The translations under genes were made by a program, and so were the position numbers. Below, piece by piece: positions 54,887 to 63,577 of a stretch of 64,000 nucleotides of DNA. Source of the DNA: Alphaproteobacteria bacterium (GTDB taxonomy: Bacteria > Pseudomonadota > Alphaproteobacteria > Rhizobiales > Rhizobiaceae); assembly GCA_024742485.1 (NCBI GenBank), contig JANSYK010000002.1:496001-560000 (forward strand), given 5' to 3'. A model generated the notes under the pieces. The model did not search any database, was not told where the DNA came from, and worked only from the letters and a program-made list of their open reading frames with translations. Each line of letters opens with the position of its first letter. Positions within the stretch are counted from its first letter, which is position 1.

Positions 54887-55357
54887 TCAGCCGGTGGTCC
54901 CCACCGGCAATGCTGTGGTGTCCTTGATGTCTTCCATCACAAAGGACGCGCTGACATCCGAAAGAGGAACACGGGCAATCAGTCTCTGATAGAGCCGGTC
55001 ATAGGCTTTGACGTCGGCGACCCGTGCCCGCAGCACGTAATCCAGTTCGCCGCTGGTTCGGTGAACACCGATGATTTCGGGCAGGCTGGTGACCGCATTT
55101 CGAAACGTTTCCAGCCAGTCGGGGTCATGATTGGCCGTTCGGACAAAGATGAAGACCAGCAGCCCGCACCCAATGCTTTCCGGATCGACCAGCGCCACGC
55201 GGCCGCGAATGATCCCGGTTTCTTCCAGGGATTTGACGCGACGCCAGCAGGCATTGCGGGACAAATGCACCCGTTCGGCCAGCGAATCGATGGACAGGCT
55301 GCCGTCTTTTTGCAATTCCCGCAGAATATTGTGATCAATTTCATCGATTTTACGCAT
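54887..55357 (-). CDS. Lrp/AsnC family transcriptional regulator
   Basis: Regulator of 156 residues with an N-terminal helix-turn-helix (about 5-55; LSIDSLAERVHLSRNACWRRVKSL) and a C-terminal RAM ligand-binding domain (about 65-145; GVHRTSGELDYVLRARV). Members sense amino acids and often control a neighbouring transporter or catabolic gene. It is divergent from a small DUF6356 gene, 117 bp away, and upstream of pirin and the PLP enzyme on the same strand. The spacer is AT-rich, as expected for a regulated divergent promoter. Confidence 0.92.
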   Translation of the reverse strand: MRKIDEIDHNILRELQKDGSLSIDSLAERVHLSRNACWRRVKSLEETGIIRGRVALVDPESIGCGLLVFIFVRTANHDPDWLETFRNAVTSLPEIIGVHRTSGELDYVLRARVADVKAYDRLYQRLIARVPLSDVSASFVMEDIKDTTALPVGTTG

Positions 55358-55474
55358 TCATGGGATAAGTATCTCATGATTGATCGAAAATCCAGGAATA
55401 TTGGGAACAATTCCACTTCAGGCAGGGATATCATTGTAATGAGTATCGTTTGAGCCGAGAACAGGAGCTGACCC

Positions 55475-55690
55475 ATGACCCGATCCCTGTCCAGATTGTT
55501 TACCGAGCACCCGCAGACAGTCGATGAAACCTATTTTCAGCATATGCGGTTTGCAGCGGGCTTTGCCGTGAAGCTGTTGGGCGCCGGATGTGCCGCCATC
55601 GTCCACGCCGTTTTGCCATTCCTCTTTGAAAAAACGGCAAGCCGCATGATCAACGACATGCATTATCGCATGCACAACCGAAACGGCTGA
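55475..55690 (+). CDS. DUF6356 family small protein
   Basis: Protein of 71 residues: a conserved N-terminus with FTEHPQTVDETYFQHMRFA, one hydrophobic helix (about 27-50, LLGAGCAAIVHAVLPFLF) and a short polar tail (MINDMHYRMHNR). It resembles the DUF6356 family of alphaproteobacteria and is probably an inner-membrane-associated protein of unknown function. Only five bases separate it from the amidotransferase gene, so the two are co-transcribed and probably divergently controlled by the Lrp regulator. Confidence 0.8.
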   Translation: MTRSLSRLFTEHPQTVDETYFQHMRFAAGFAVKLLGAGCAAIVHAVLPFLFEKTASRMINDMHYRMHNRNG

Positions 55691-55695
55691 ATCTG

Positions 55696-56520
55696 ATGTG
55701 TCGTTGGGTGGCCTATCGCGGCGCGCCGCGATTCCTTGAGGATCTCATCCTCGCGCCGGATCATTCTCTCATTGAGCAATCCCATTGCGCCTCTGAAGCA
55801 AAGACATCGACCAATGGTGATGGCTTTGGATTTGCCTGGTATGGCGAACGGGAAGAGCCCGGCCATTACCGCGACATTCTGCCGGCATGGTCGGACGAGA
55901 ACCTTCAGTCCCTGTCGCGGCAGATCCGTTCCAGACTGTTTCTGGCCCATGTACGCGCGTCGACTGCCGGCCGTACGGCCCGAGACAATTGTCATCCCTT
56001 CGTTCTGGGCAATTGGTCCTTCATGCACAATGGCCAGATCAAGCCGTTCGAACCGCTCGAACGCCGCATGGAAATGCGCCTGAGCGACCGGCTCTATCAT
56101 GAGCGGGCGGGCAGCACCGATGCCGAATTGCTGTTTCTTCTTGCGCACACCTTTGGTCTTGAAGCCGACCCGAAGTCTGCCATGGAAAGAACCATCGGCT
56201 TTGTATTGGCACAGGCTGCAGAGGTCGGCATCGATCCCCAGATCCGGTTTACGGCTGCCTTTTCCGACGGACGCACGCTCTATGCCGTGCGGTATGCGAC
56301 CGACCGCCACGCGCCGACTCTTTATTCAGGTCCGCTGAGCCAGGCTTGTCCGGACGGCAGCCAGTGTCTTGTGTCCGAGCCTTTTGAAGACAGTTTGTGG
56401 GCATTCACGGAAATACCGGCCGGAAGCTTCGTCGCCGTGTCCGATAGCGGGCTGGACGTGAGCTCCTTTGTGCCCTCGCAGGCGAATGAAGAAGACGGAC
56501 TTCGCGCCGTCGCCGGTTGA
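55696..56520 (+). CDS. Class II glutamine amidotransferase (YafJ/EgtC type)
   Basis: Ntn-type amidotransferase of 274 residues. Cys2, exposed by removal of the initiator Met, is the nucleophile; the glutaminase core shows NGDGFGFAWY, AHVRAST, and NCHPFVLGNWSFMHNG. Such stand-alone proteins include EgtC (ergothioneine synthesis) and YafJ of unknown role; no ergothioneine gene is nearby. It is five bases downstream of the DUF6356 gene and converges on coaBC with 15 bp between stop codons. Confidence 0.92.
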   Translation: MCRWVAYRGAPRFLEDLILAPDHSLIEQSHCASEAKTSTNGDGFGFAWYGEREEPGHYRDILPAWSDENLQSLSRQIRSRLFLAHVRASTAGRTARDNCHPFVLGNWSFMHNGQIKPFEPLERRMEMRLSDRLYHERAGSTDAELLFLLAHTFGLEADPKSAMERTIGFVLAQAAEVGIDPQIRFTAAFSDGRTLYAVRYATDRHAPTLYSGPLSQACPDGSQCLVSEPFEDSLWAFTEIPAGSFVAVSDSGLDVSSFVPSQANEEDGLRAVAG

Positions 56521-56535
56521 CCGGATCGGCCCGGC

Positions 56536-57933
56536 CTATCCGGTCTTTGAAGAGCCGGTCAGTGATTTGACGATTTCCCGGGCGAGGCGCTCGGCGACCG
56601 ATTGCTTGTCCATTTTCGGCCAATCCTCGATACCCGAATGTGTGACGATCCGGACCCGGTTGTGATCGCCGCCCATGATTCCGGTGTCGGGGGACACATC
56701 ATTTGCAACAATCCAGTCGGCGCCCTTGCGTTGCAGCTTCGCGCGCGCATTGTCTTCCAGATTTTGGGTTTCAGCAGCAAAGCCGACGACAAGTGTGGGG
56801 CGCTTGGCATGGTGCCCGACGGTTTTCAGGATGTCGGGATTTTCCGTCAGCATCAGGGGCGGAGGCGCCTCACCCGGTTTCTTCTTGATCTTTTCGCCCG
56901 ACTGACCGGCGGCCCGCCAGTCGGCAACGGCGGCGACCATGACGGCAATGTCGGCCGGCAATTGCCCCTCGACCGCATTCAGCATGTCGCGTGCGCTCTC
57001 CACATGAATGGTTTTGGTCCCTTGCGGATCGGCGATGGTCACCGGACCGGAGACAAGCGTGACATCAGCGCCCAGCCTGGCCAGGGCTGCGGCAATCGCG
57101 TGCCCCTGTTTTCCTGATGACCGATTGGCGATATAGCGCACCGGATCGATCGGTTCATGGGTTGGGCCGGAGGTGACGATGGCGGTTTTGCCGGCCAGCG
57201 GTTTTGGTCCATCGTCGAGCAGCGCCTCAACCACAGCCACGATATCCAGCGGTTCGGCCATCCTGCCAAGGCCAGCTTCACCGCTTTCGGCCATTTCACC
57301 GCGCATCGGCCCGACAACCTCCACGCGGTCCCGTTTCACGGTTTCGACATTGCGCTGCACCGCCAGGTGGTTCCACATCGCCGGATTCATCGCTGGCGCG
57401 ATCAGCACCTTGCTGTTGGTGGCAAGCACGATGGTCGATGCAAGGTCGTTGGCGATACCCAGGGCCATCTTGCCGATAAAGTCGGCGGTTGCCGGCGCAA
57501 CAAGCACCAGCTCACAGCTGCGTGCCAGGCGAATGTGGCCGACATCCTGCTCATCTTCACGGGAAAACAGATCCTCGAAGACCTTGTCGGCGGCGAGTGC
57601 GCCGACCGCCAAGGGGCTGACAAATTGTTTGGCGGCCTCCGTCATTACCGGCCGGACGGCAGCGCCGCGTTCGCGCAGCCGGCGGATCAGATCAAGGCTT
57701 TTATAGGCGGCAATGCCGCCGGTGATCACCAGCAGAATGCGCTTGCCGGAGAGTGATCCGCCGGCCTCTGCCGGTTGGGGCGGCGGGTCATCGGCAGAAA
57801 CCGATGGTGGTGTGGTTGCATCGCGCAGCATATGCCGCACTTCTTCTTCCATGGACCGGCCATGGCGTGCCGCCTGCTCACGCAGCAATTGCTTGGTCTG
57901 CTCATCGAGATTGCGGATTGTGATGCTGGCCAT
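56536..57933 (-). CDS. coaBC: CoaBC with an N-terminal ribbon-helix-helix domain
   Basis: Bifunctional phosphopantothenoylcysteine decarboxylase / phosphopantothenate-cysteine ligase of coenzyme A synthesis, 465 residues, about 60 more than usual. The extra N-terminus (1-42, ITIRNLDEQTKQLLREQAA then GRSMEEEVRHML) is an Arc/FitA-type ribbon-helix-helix DNA-binding domain, joined by a Pro-rich linker. CoaC (about 61-235) has His133 and PAMNPAMW, but Ser217 (MAESGEAG) stands where E. coli has its active-site Cys. CoaB (about 245-465) has YIANRSSGKQG and the KIKKKP lysine motif. The frame is uninterrupted. ubiB lies 48 bp upstream on the same strand. Confidence 0.93.
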   Translation of the reverse strand: MASITIRNLDEQTKQLLREQAARHGRSMEEEVRHMLRDATTPPSVSADDPPPQPAEAGGSLSGKRILLVITGGIAAYKSLDLIRRLRERGAAVRPVMTEAAKQFVSPLAVGALAADKVFEDLFSREDEQDVGHIRLARSCELVLVAPATADFIGKMALGIANDLASTIVLATNSKVLIAPAMNPAMWNHLAVQRNVETVKRDRVEVVGPMRGEMAESGEAGLGRMAEPLDIVAVVEALLDDGPKPLAGKTAIVTSGPTHEPIDPVRYIANRSSGKQGHAIAAALARLGADVTLVSGPVTIADPQGTKTIHVESARDMLNAVEGQLPADIAVMVAAVADWRAAGQSGEKIKKKPGEAPPPLMLTENPDILKTVGHHAKRPTLVVGFAAETQNLEDNARAKLQRKGADWIVANDVSPDTGIMGGDHNRVRIVTHSGIEDWPKMDKQSVAERLAREIVKSLTGSSKTG

Positions 57934-57981
57934 GACAGTCTCCCCGGCCCCAAAATAGCATCTGCAATCAATGAAATCAAA

Positions 57982-59553
57982 CTAGAGCTGAAATGCGATA
58001 TAGATTGCTGTCAATGCAATCACCCAAAGGGCGATACGGCCGGAACGTGAATGACGCGCTTCCGCCTTGCCAATGGACTCGGCCGTTTCGGCATCGAAAC
58101 GAAGCCCGCTGGTGCTCATCTCGTCGATCTCCCGGGAAAGCCGTTCGGCGCGGGCTGCCAGTTGCGGTGCCTGCTCCGCAAGCCTGGCGGCGGCGGTCAG
58201 ACCGTCCTTCAGGTCCGTCACGACACGGGCGGGACCGAGATTGCGGGCAATCCAGTCACCGACGACCGGCTCGGCGGCCTTCCACATGTTGAAATTCGGG
58301 TTGAGCAGCCGTGAAACGCCCTCGACAACCACCATGGTCTTTTGCAGCATGATCAGTTCCGGGCGCGTCTCCATGTCGAAGAGTTCGGTGACCTCAAACA
58401 GCAGCGTCAGAAGCTTGGCCATCGAGATGGTTTCCGCCGACTGGCCATGGATCGGTTCACCGATGGCCCGGATCGCCTGCGCAAAGCTGGCGACATCGTG
58501 GTGCGCCGGCACATAGCCGGCTTCGAAATGGACCTCCGCAACCCGTCGGTAGTCACGCTTGATGAACCCGTAGAGAATTTCGGCGAGGAAACGGCGCTCC
58601 TTTTTCCCAAGCCGCCCGACGATCCCCATATCAACCGCGACGATGCACCCGGAGGCATCGACGAACAGATTGCCCTGATGCATGTCCGCATGGAAAAACC
58701 CGTCCCGCAACGTGTGTCGCAGGAAGGACTGAATCAAAACCTCCGACAGCCGGACGGGATCGTGACCGGCAGCCTTCAATGCCTCCAGTTCCGAGATTTT
58801 GATTCCGTCGACCCACGCCATGGTAACGACGTCGCGTCCTGTCCGCTCCCAGTCGACCGCCGGAACCCGGAAGCTGGGGTCATCCTGCGTGTTCTCCGCC
58901 AGTTCCGACAGCGCCGCCGCTTCGAGCCGCATGTCCATTTCGATTTTGGTCGTCTGCTCGAGCGTTCGGGCGATCTCGACCGGCCGCAGCCGGCGCGAGG
59001 CGGGAACCAGTTTCTCGGCCATCTCGGCAATCAGGAAGAAGGAATCCAGGTCCCGGTAGAAGCGACCCCGGATGCCCGGTCGGACAACCTTGACGGCGAC
59101 CTTGCGTGTCCCCTGCGCATTGGTGATTTCCGCCGGATGAACCTGTGCAATGGAGGCGGCGGCGATGGCGTCGTCAAAGCGGCTGTAGAGCGTCTCGACG
59201 GGAATGCCGATCGAATCGGCAATCCGCTGTTTGGCTTCCGCTGTCGCAAAGGTATCCATGCGATCCTGCAACAGGGACAGATCATGCGCCAGTGCGCGCC
59301 CGACCACATCCGGGCGGGTCGCCAGAAACTGGCACAATTTGACGTAGGAGGGGCCGAGCCGTTCGACCGCGCGTGTCAGACGCGATGCGCGGTCGGCTGT
59401 CTGCAGCGAGCCGCGAGCCAGCCAGCCCGCAACACGGTAGGCAAACAAGGCGGGGCCGCGAAGCCCGTCCGAGGGCAATGATGCAATGACCCCTTCACGG
59501 GCCATGACCCACGCAGCGCGCGCCAGTCTGAGATAGGCAATCACCATCGTCAT
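57982..59553 (-). CDS. ubiB: Ubiquinone biosynthesis kinase-like protein UbiB
   Basis: Atypical ABC1/ADCK-type kinase-like ATPase of 523 residues needed for ubiquinone synthesis, peripheral to the inner membrane and with a C-terminal membrane helix (about 500-520). The characteristic KxGQ motif reads KLCQ (Lys72-Gln75), with Cys in place of the usual Gly; the rest of the domain is normal (AAASIAQVH for the A-rich loop, HADMHQGN for the catalytic loop, VDMGIVG for the metal site). It is preceded 19 bp upstream by ubiE and followed by coaBC, so ubiE-ubiB-coaBC is a likely operon. Confidence 0.94.
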   Translation of the reverse strand: MTMVIAYLRLARAAWVMAREGVIASLPSDGLRGPALFAYRVAGWLARGSLQTADRASRLTRAVERLGPSYVKLCQFLATRPDVVGRALAHDLSLLQDRMDTFATAEAKQRIADSIGIPVETLYSRFDDAIAAASIAQVHPAEITNAQGTRKVAVKVVRPGIRGRFYRDLDSFFLIAEMAEKLVPASRRLRPVEIARTLEQTTKIEMDMRLEAAALSELAENTQDDPSFRVPAVDWERTGRDVVTMAWVDGIKISELEALKAAGHDPVRLSEVLIQSFLRHTLRDGFFHADMHQGNLFVDASGCIVAVDMGIVGRLGKKERRFLAEILYGFIKRDYRRVAEVHFEAGYVPAHHDVASFAQAIRAIGEPIHGQSAETISMAKLLTLLFEVTELFDMETRPELIMLQKTMVVVEGVSRLLNPNFNMWKAAEPVVGDWIARNLGPARVVTDLKDGLTAAARLAEQAPQLAARAERLSREIDEMSTSGLRFDAETAESIGKAEARHSRSGRIALWVIALTAIYIAFQL

Positions 59554-59572
59554 TATCCGGACGCCTGGTGCA

Positions 59573-60349
59573 TTATAGCTTCCAGCCGGAATGAAGCGCC
59601 GCGATCCCGCCCGAATAATTGGTCCATTTCGCCCGTGAGAATCCGGCCGCCGAGATCATGGCGGCAAAATCCCGCTGGTTCGGAAACTTTCGGATCGATT
59701 CGACCAGGTACTGATAGGGTTCGCGCTTTCCGGTGATCACCTGTCCGATCTGCGGAATGGCATTGAACGACCACTTCTCATAGGCCTGTTCCAGCAAGGG
59801 CAGGTCGACCTCGGAAAACTCCAGGCACAGAAACCGTCCCCCGCGGCGCAACACCCGGTGCGCTTCGCGCAGGGCGACGTCGATCTGCGGCACATTGCGA
59901 ATGCCGAAGGCAATCGTGTAGGCGTCGAATGTTCCATCTTCGAAAGGCAGGTCTTCGGCATTCGCCTCGACAAAGGTCAGTTGGTTCTCAAGGCCCTTTT
60001 TGGCTGCCCGTGCACGGCCAACCTCCAGCATCGATCCGTTGATGTCCAATATGGTGGCCTGTGCCCGTCCGGCTGACGCCTCGGCGATGCGGAAGGCAAT
60101 GTCCCCGGTGCCGCCGGCGACATCCAGCACCGACAGTCCGGAAGGCCTTTGCGGATTGAGCGCGCTGACCATGGCGTCTTTCCAGAGCCGGTGCATGCCA
60201 AAGGACATGATGTCGTTCATGATGTCATAGCGCCGGGCGACATCGTGAAACACTTCGTTGACGAGGCCTTGCTTTTGGCCCTCGCCGACATCCTGATATC
60301 CGTAGGATGTTTCCATCCCGCCATCAGCGGATATGCGCATTTCAGACAT
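59573..60349 (-). CDS. ubiE: Demethylmenaquinone / 2-methoxy-6-polyprenyl-benzoquinol methyltransferase
   Basis: C-methyltransferase of quinone biosynthesis, 258 residues. The family motifs are [32 protein letters not shown] (SAM motif I), FAMGIRNV-like AFGIRNVPQ and [12 protein letters not shown]. Without men genes in view it presumably methylates the ubiquinone precursor. The ATG at 60349 follows GGAGAG; the open frame extends 135 codons upstream with no family match. It is divergent from mutM across 134 bp and 19 bp upstream of ubiB. Confidence 0.95.
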   Translation of the reverse strand: MSEMRISADGGMETSYGYQDVGEGQKQGLVNEVFHDVARRYDIMNDIMSFGMHRLWKDAMVSALNPQRPSGLSVLDVAGGTGDIAFRIAEASAGRAQATILDINGSMLEVGRARAAKKGLENQLTFVEANAEDLPFEDGTFDAYTIAFGIRNVPQIDVALREAHRVLRRGGRFLCLEFSEVDLPLLEQAYEKWSFNAIPQIGQVITGKREPYQYLVESIRKFPNQRDFAAMISAAGFSRAKWTNYSGGIAALHSGWKL

Positions 60350-60483
60350 GGTGCTCTCCGAAGAACAATTCGCCGCGGACAATAGCCTATGGTGAAAAGA
60401 TGCGCTATCAGCCTTCATCACTTCCGGCTGCGGCAAAGTCACGCCGCTCAGCCGCTTATACGTCACCGTGAACCAGAGCCGCA

Positions 60484-61374
60484 ATGCCTGAACTACCAGA
60501 AGTCGAAACTGTCCGCCGTGGCCTGGCGCCGGCGATGCAAGGGGGCCGGATCGAGAAACTCGAGCAACGCCGTGCCGATCTGCGTTTTCCCTTTCCGGAC
60601 AGCTTCCCCGAGCGCCTGCAGGGCCGGACAGTGCGGTCGCTGCGGCGCAGGGCCAAATATCTGCTGTTTGAAATGGACGACGACGCCGTGCTGATCGCCC
60701 ATCTGGGCATGTCCGGTTCGTTCCAGATTGAAAAGCCCGAAGGCGCCGACACACCGGGCAAGTTTCACCATGAACGCAGCAAATTGGCGCGACATGATCA
60801 CGTGGTGTTTCATATGGACGGGCCCATGGGCAAGGTCAGGGTCATCTACAACGACCCGCGTCGCTTTGGGTTCATGCTGATGACCCGCCGAGACGTGCTG
60901 GACGATCATCCCTTTATTCGAGATCTGGGAATTGAACCGACCGGCAATGCCCTCAGCGCCGATTGGCTGGCCGGGCGGTTTGCCGCAAAGACAGCGCCTC
61001 TCAAGGCGGCACTTCTGGATCAGAAGATCATCGCCGGTCTCGGCAACATTTATGTGTGCGAAGCACTTTGGCGTGCCCGATTGTCACCACGGCGCCGGGC
61101 GTCGACACTGGTGACCTCGGCCGGCCGGCCGGCCGCGCGGCTTGAACCGCTCGTCGGGTCGGTGCGCCAGGTCATTGCCGATGCCATTGATGCCGGGGGA
61201 TCTTCGCTGCGCGATCATCGCCAGACTGACGGAACCCTTGGATATTTCCAACACAGGTTCGATGTCTATGATCGCGAAGGGGAGCCCTGCCGTCGCGATG
61301 GTTGCACGGGTACGGTCCGGCGCATCGTGCAGAGCGGACGATCGACATTTTTTTGCTCCGCATGCCAGCGGTAG
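60484..61374 (+). CDS. mutM: Formamidopyrimidine-DNA glycosylase
   Basis: Fpg/MutM base-excision enzyme (EC 3.2.2.23) of 296 residues removing 8-oxoguanine and formamidopyrimidines. Pro2 and Glu3 (MPELPEVET) are the catalytic N-terminus, Lys59 region RRRAKYLLF and NPRRFG-type NDPRRFG follow, then the helix-two-turn-helix [12 protein letters not shown] and a C-terminal zinc finger with cysteines in EPCRRDGC and FFCSACQR. mutM - enoyl-CoA hydratase - rpsT - dnaA is a recurrent rhizobial order. Confidence 0.96.
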   Translation: MPELPEVETVRRGLAPAMQGGRIEKLEQRRADLRFPFPDSFPERLQGRTVRSLRRRAKYLLFEMDDDAVLIAHLGMSGSFQIEKPEGADTPGKFHHERSKLARHDHVVFHMDGPMGKVRVIYNDPRRFGFMLMTRRDVLDDHPFIRDLGIEPTGNALSADWLAGRFAAKTAPLKAALLDQKIIAGLGNIYVCEALWRARLSPRRRASTLVTSAGRPAARLEPLVGSVRQVIADAIDAGGSSLRDHRQTDGTLGYFQHRFDVYDREGEPCRRDGCTGTVRRIVQSGRSTFFCSACQR

Positions 61375-61508
61375 ACAGCGGCTGAGCCACCGGGATCAGA
61401 CCCGACGCGGTCAGCGGATCTTGCGCCGGATATTGCGAATGACGACAAACCTGCATATCAACGGGTGCGGAACGGATATGAATGTCTGACAGCAGGAGAC
61501 GGCGGCGC

Positions 61509-62282
61509 ATGGCGTATGAAATGATCAAGGTGGAAACCCGTGGCCGGGTTGGATTAATCACCCTGGACCGGCCGGAGGCATTGAACGCGCTCAACGCGGC
61601 AGTGATGAAGGAATTGCTTGAGGCCACGCAGAGTTTTGATCAGGACGCCAAGGTCGGTGCAATTGTCATCACTGGATCGGACAAGGCGTTTGCCGCCGGT
61701 GCCGACATCAAGGAAATGCAGGATCTCGGCTTCGTCGAAGCCTATATGGGTGACTTTATCGGAGGCTGGGACAAGGTTGGCCTGACCCGCAAACCCATGA
61801 TCGCCGCCGTTGCCGGATATGCACTTGGCGGCGGATGCGAAATCGCCATGTTGTGCGACTTCATCATTGCCGCGGACAATGCGAAATTCGGGCAACCGGA
61901 AATCACGCTTGGTGTGATGCCCGGCATGGGCGGAACGCAAAGGCTGACCCGTGCCGTTGGCAAGGCCAAGGCCATGGATCTTTGCCTTACGGGCCGCATG
62001 ATGGACGCGGAAGAAGCGGAACGCGCAGGTCTGGTTGCCCGGGTCGTTCCACTCGCCGACTTGCTGGAGACGGCGCTGGAAGCCGCTGGCAAGATCGCAG
62101 CCTATTCCATGCCGTCTGTCCTGATGACGAAGGAAACGGTCAATCGCGCCTTCGAAACGACCCTGTCGGAAGGCATTCGATTTGAGCGGCGCGTGTTCCA
62201 TTCGCTTTTTGCCACGGACGATCAGAAAGAGGGCATGGCGGCCTTTGCCGATAAACGCAAAGCCCAGTTCAAGAACCGTTGA
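61509..62282 (+). CDS. Enoyl-CoA hydratase
   Basis: Crotonase-fold enzyme of 257 residues hydrating 2-enoyl-CoA in beta-oxidation. The oxyanion-hole segments are [11 protein letters not shown] and [13 protein letters not shown], and the two catalytic glutamates lie in GGGCEIA and [12 protein letters not shown], as in mitochondrial short-chain enoyl-CoA hydratase. AGGAGA precedes the ATG at 61509; an ATG nine codons upstream is possible but unlikely. It lies between mutM and rpsT on the same strand; no other beta-oxidation gene is adjacent. Confidence 0.95.
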   Translation: MAYEMIKVETRGRVGLITLDRPEALNALNAAVMKELLEATQSFDQDAKVGAIVITGSDKAFAAGADIKEMQDLGFVEAYMGDFIGGWDKVGLTRKPMIAAVAGYALGGGCEIAMLCDFIIAADNAKFGQPEITLGVMPGMGGTQRLTRAVGKAKAMDLCLTGRMMDAEEAERAGLVARVVPLADLLETALEAAGKIAAYSMPSVLMTKETVNRAFETTLSEGIRFERRVFHSLFATDDQKEGMAAFADKRKAQFKNR

Positions 62283-62431
62283 CGACACCGCGCTTTCCGG
62301 CTATATGCCCCGCACGGATTTGGTGGTCTTGATGGCCGCCACATTTTTTTCAGCTCCCGCAACAGGACAAACGGGCCGACGAGCCCAACGCGCAGACGTG
62401 GAGCGACGCCAGATTTTGAAGAGAGAAACGG

Positions 62432-62698
62432 ATGGCCAATACAACTTCAGCGAAAAAGGCGACACGCAAGATCGCCCGACGGACGGAAGTGAACAAAAAT
62501 CGCCGCTCGCGTGTTCGCGGTTTTGTGCGCAAAGTTGAGGAAGCGATCGCGTCGGGTGATCAGGCCGCCGCGGCTGCCGCACTGAAAGCCGCGCAGCCCG
62601 AACTGATGCGCGCAGCCACAAAAGGTGTGGTTCATCGCAACACTGCATCGCGAAAAGTGTCGCGGTTGGCGAAGCGCGTAAAAGCAATCACCGCCTAA
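62432..62698 (+). CDS. rpsT: 30S ribosomal protein S20
   Basis: Small basic ribosomal protein of 88 residues binding 16S rRNA. The N-terminus [17 protein letters not shown] and the helix [15 protein letters not shown] are typical, with [17 protein letters not shown] near the C-terminus. A purine-rich GAGAGAAACGG leads directly to the ATG. An intrinsic terminator follows at 62726-62749. Its place upstream of dnaA is conserved in Hyphomicrobiales. Confidence 0.97.
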   Translation: MANTTSAKKATRKIARRTEVNKNRRSRVRGFVRKVEEAIASGDQAAAAAALKAAQPELMRAATKGVVHRNTASRKVSRLAKRVKAITA

Positions 62699-63577
62699 TT
62701 GCAATAATTTAGCAGAATTTCGACGAGCCTGGCGTGTCGCCGGGCTTTTCTGATTCAGTACAATTGCCTGTAACAACTCTGTCACAAACTGTTAATGCCG
62801 GATTCTGAAAAAACAAGAAAAATACATTCAAAACAATAGTTTGCGGGAGGTCGAAAATTGTTCAACAGGACCCGTCAGGTCTCGTGGCCCCGATAACGAG
62901 TCAAGTTGTTTTTTCTTTTTTTTTTGGGAGCGGCTTAGGCAAAGCGCCCTTCATTAAAAAAGCCGTTGAATCCAAATGCGTTACGGCCATGGCCGCAGTC
63001 CAGGCACCGTAAGTCCGGCGTGACCACTGCCCGACAGTCTCAATTTCTTCGCCCGATACGCCTTGACCGGAACCCGCACAAACTGCCTTAATGCGCCTGC
63101 TTGGAGGTCGCAGACAGCAAGTTTGTATTGCATTTGATGGTGTCGGTTTTTTTGGCGGATACCACGTTGTTTTCATCCTTCAGGCGGTGCCCGTTTTCTA
63201 CGGCACACTATCAGCTAAAACCCTTGGTTGCGATCCGGGTTGGCTCCCGGGCGTGGGGACATTTGTGCGCCGATTTGGATGGTCGGCGTCTTTTCTGGGG
63301 GCAAAACCATGACGGGCGCCGCAGCGCTTGTCAGGTCGATCGGCACTGCGGGTGGACTACAAAGGAGGAGGCGTCGTCGCTGGCTTGCGGCGGTATTTCA
63401 AAGCAGATCGAATACTTCGGCCATTTGGGCCGGCAATAAATTGTGAACTTCAGGGGAAAGCCGAAAATGCAGGGTTTGTCAGCAGGGCATTTGCATGCCG
63501 ATCGACGAAAGACGAAACGTGACACACCCAGTCAGAACAAAACGGCGGACCCAATAAAAGCGGCGGGGAATTCAGAA
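62699..63577. other. Long rpsT-dnaA intergenic region
   Basis: About 879 bp upstream of dnaA (768 bp if dnaA starts at 63467). It holds the rpsT terminator, an AT-rich stretch near 62750-62850, a T-rich run at about 62909-62927, and presumably the dnaA promoter. No consensus DnaA box (TTATCCACA) was seen, so I do not call an origin. Several open frames on both strands here are not protein-like. Confidence 0.6.
62726..62749 (+). terminator. Intrinsic terminator of rpsT
   Basis: A 9-bp stem AGCCTGGCG / CGCCGGGCT (one G-T wobble) with loop TGT, running into four T residues. It starts 28 bp after the rpsT stop. Confidence 0.85.

Noticed and set aside
62901-63176. 91-codon minus-strand frame upstream of dnaA
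   Set aside because: Its C-terminus is encoded by a homopolymer-rich tract (Lys run), it has no ribosome-binding site, and it shows no domain-like pattern.
63091-63446. Overlapping plus-strand frames upstream of dnaA
   Set aside because: Several frames are open at once, composition is not protein-like, and none has a convincing start.
62699-63577. Chromosomal origin oriC
   Set aside because: No consensus DnaA boxes seen, and rhizobial origins usually lie away from dnaA.
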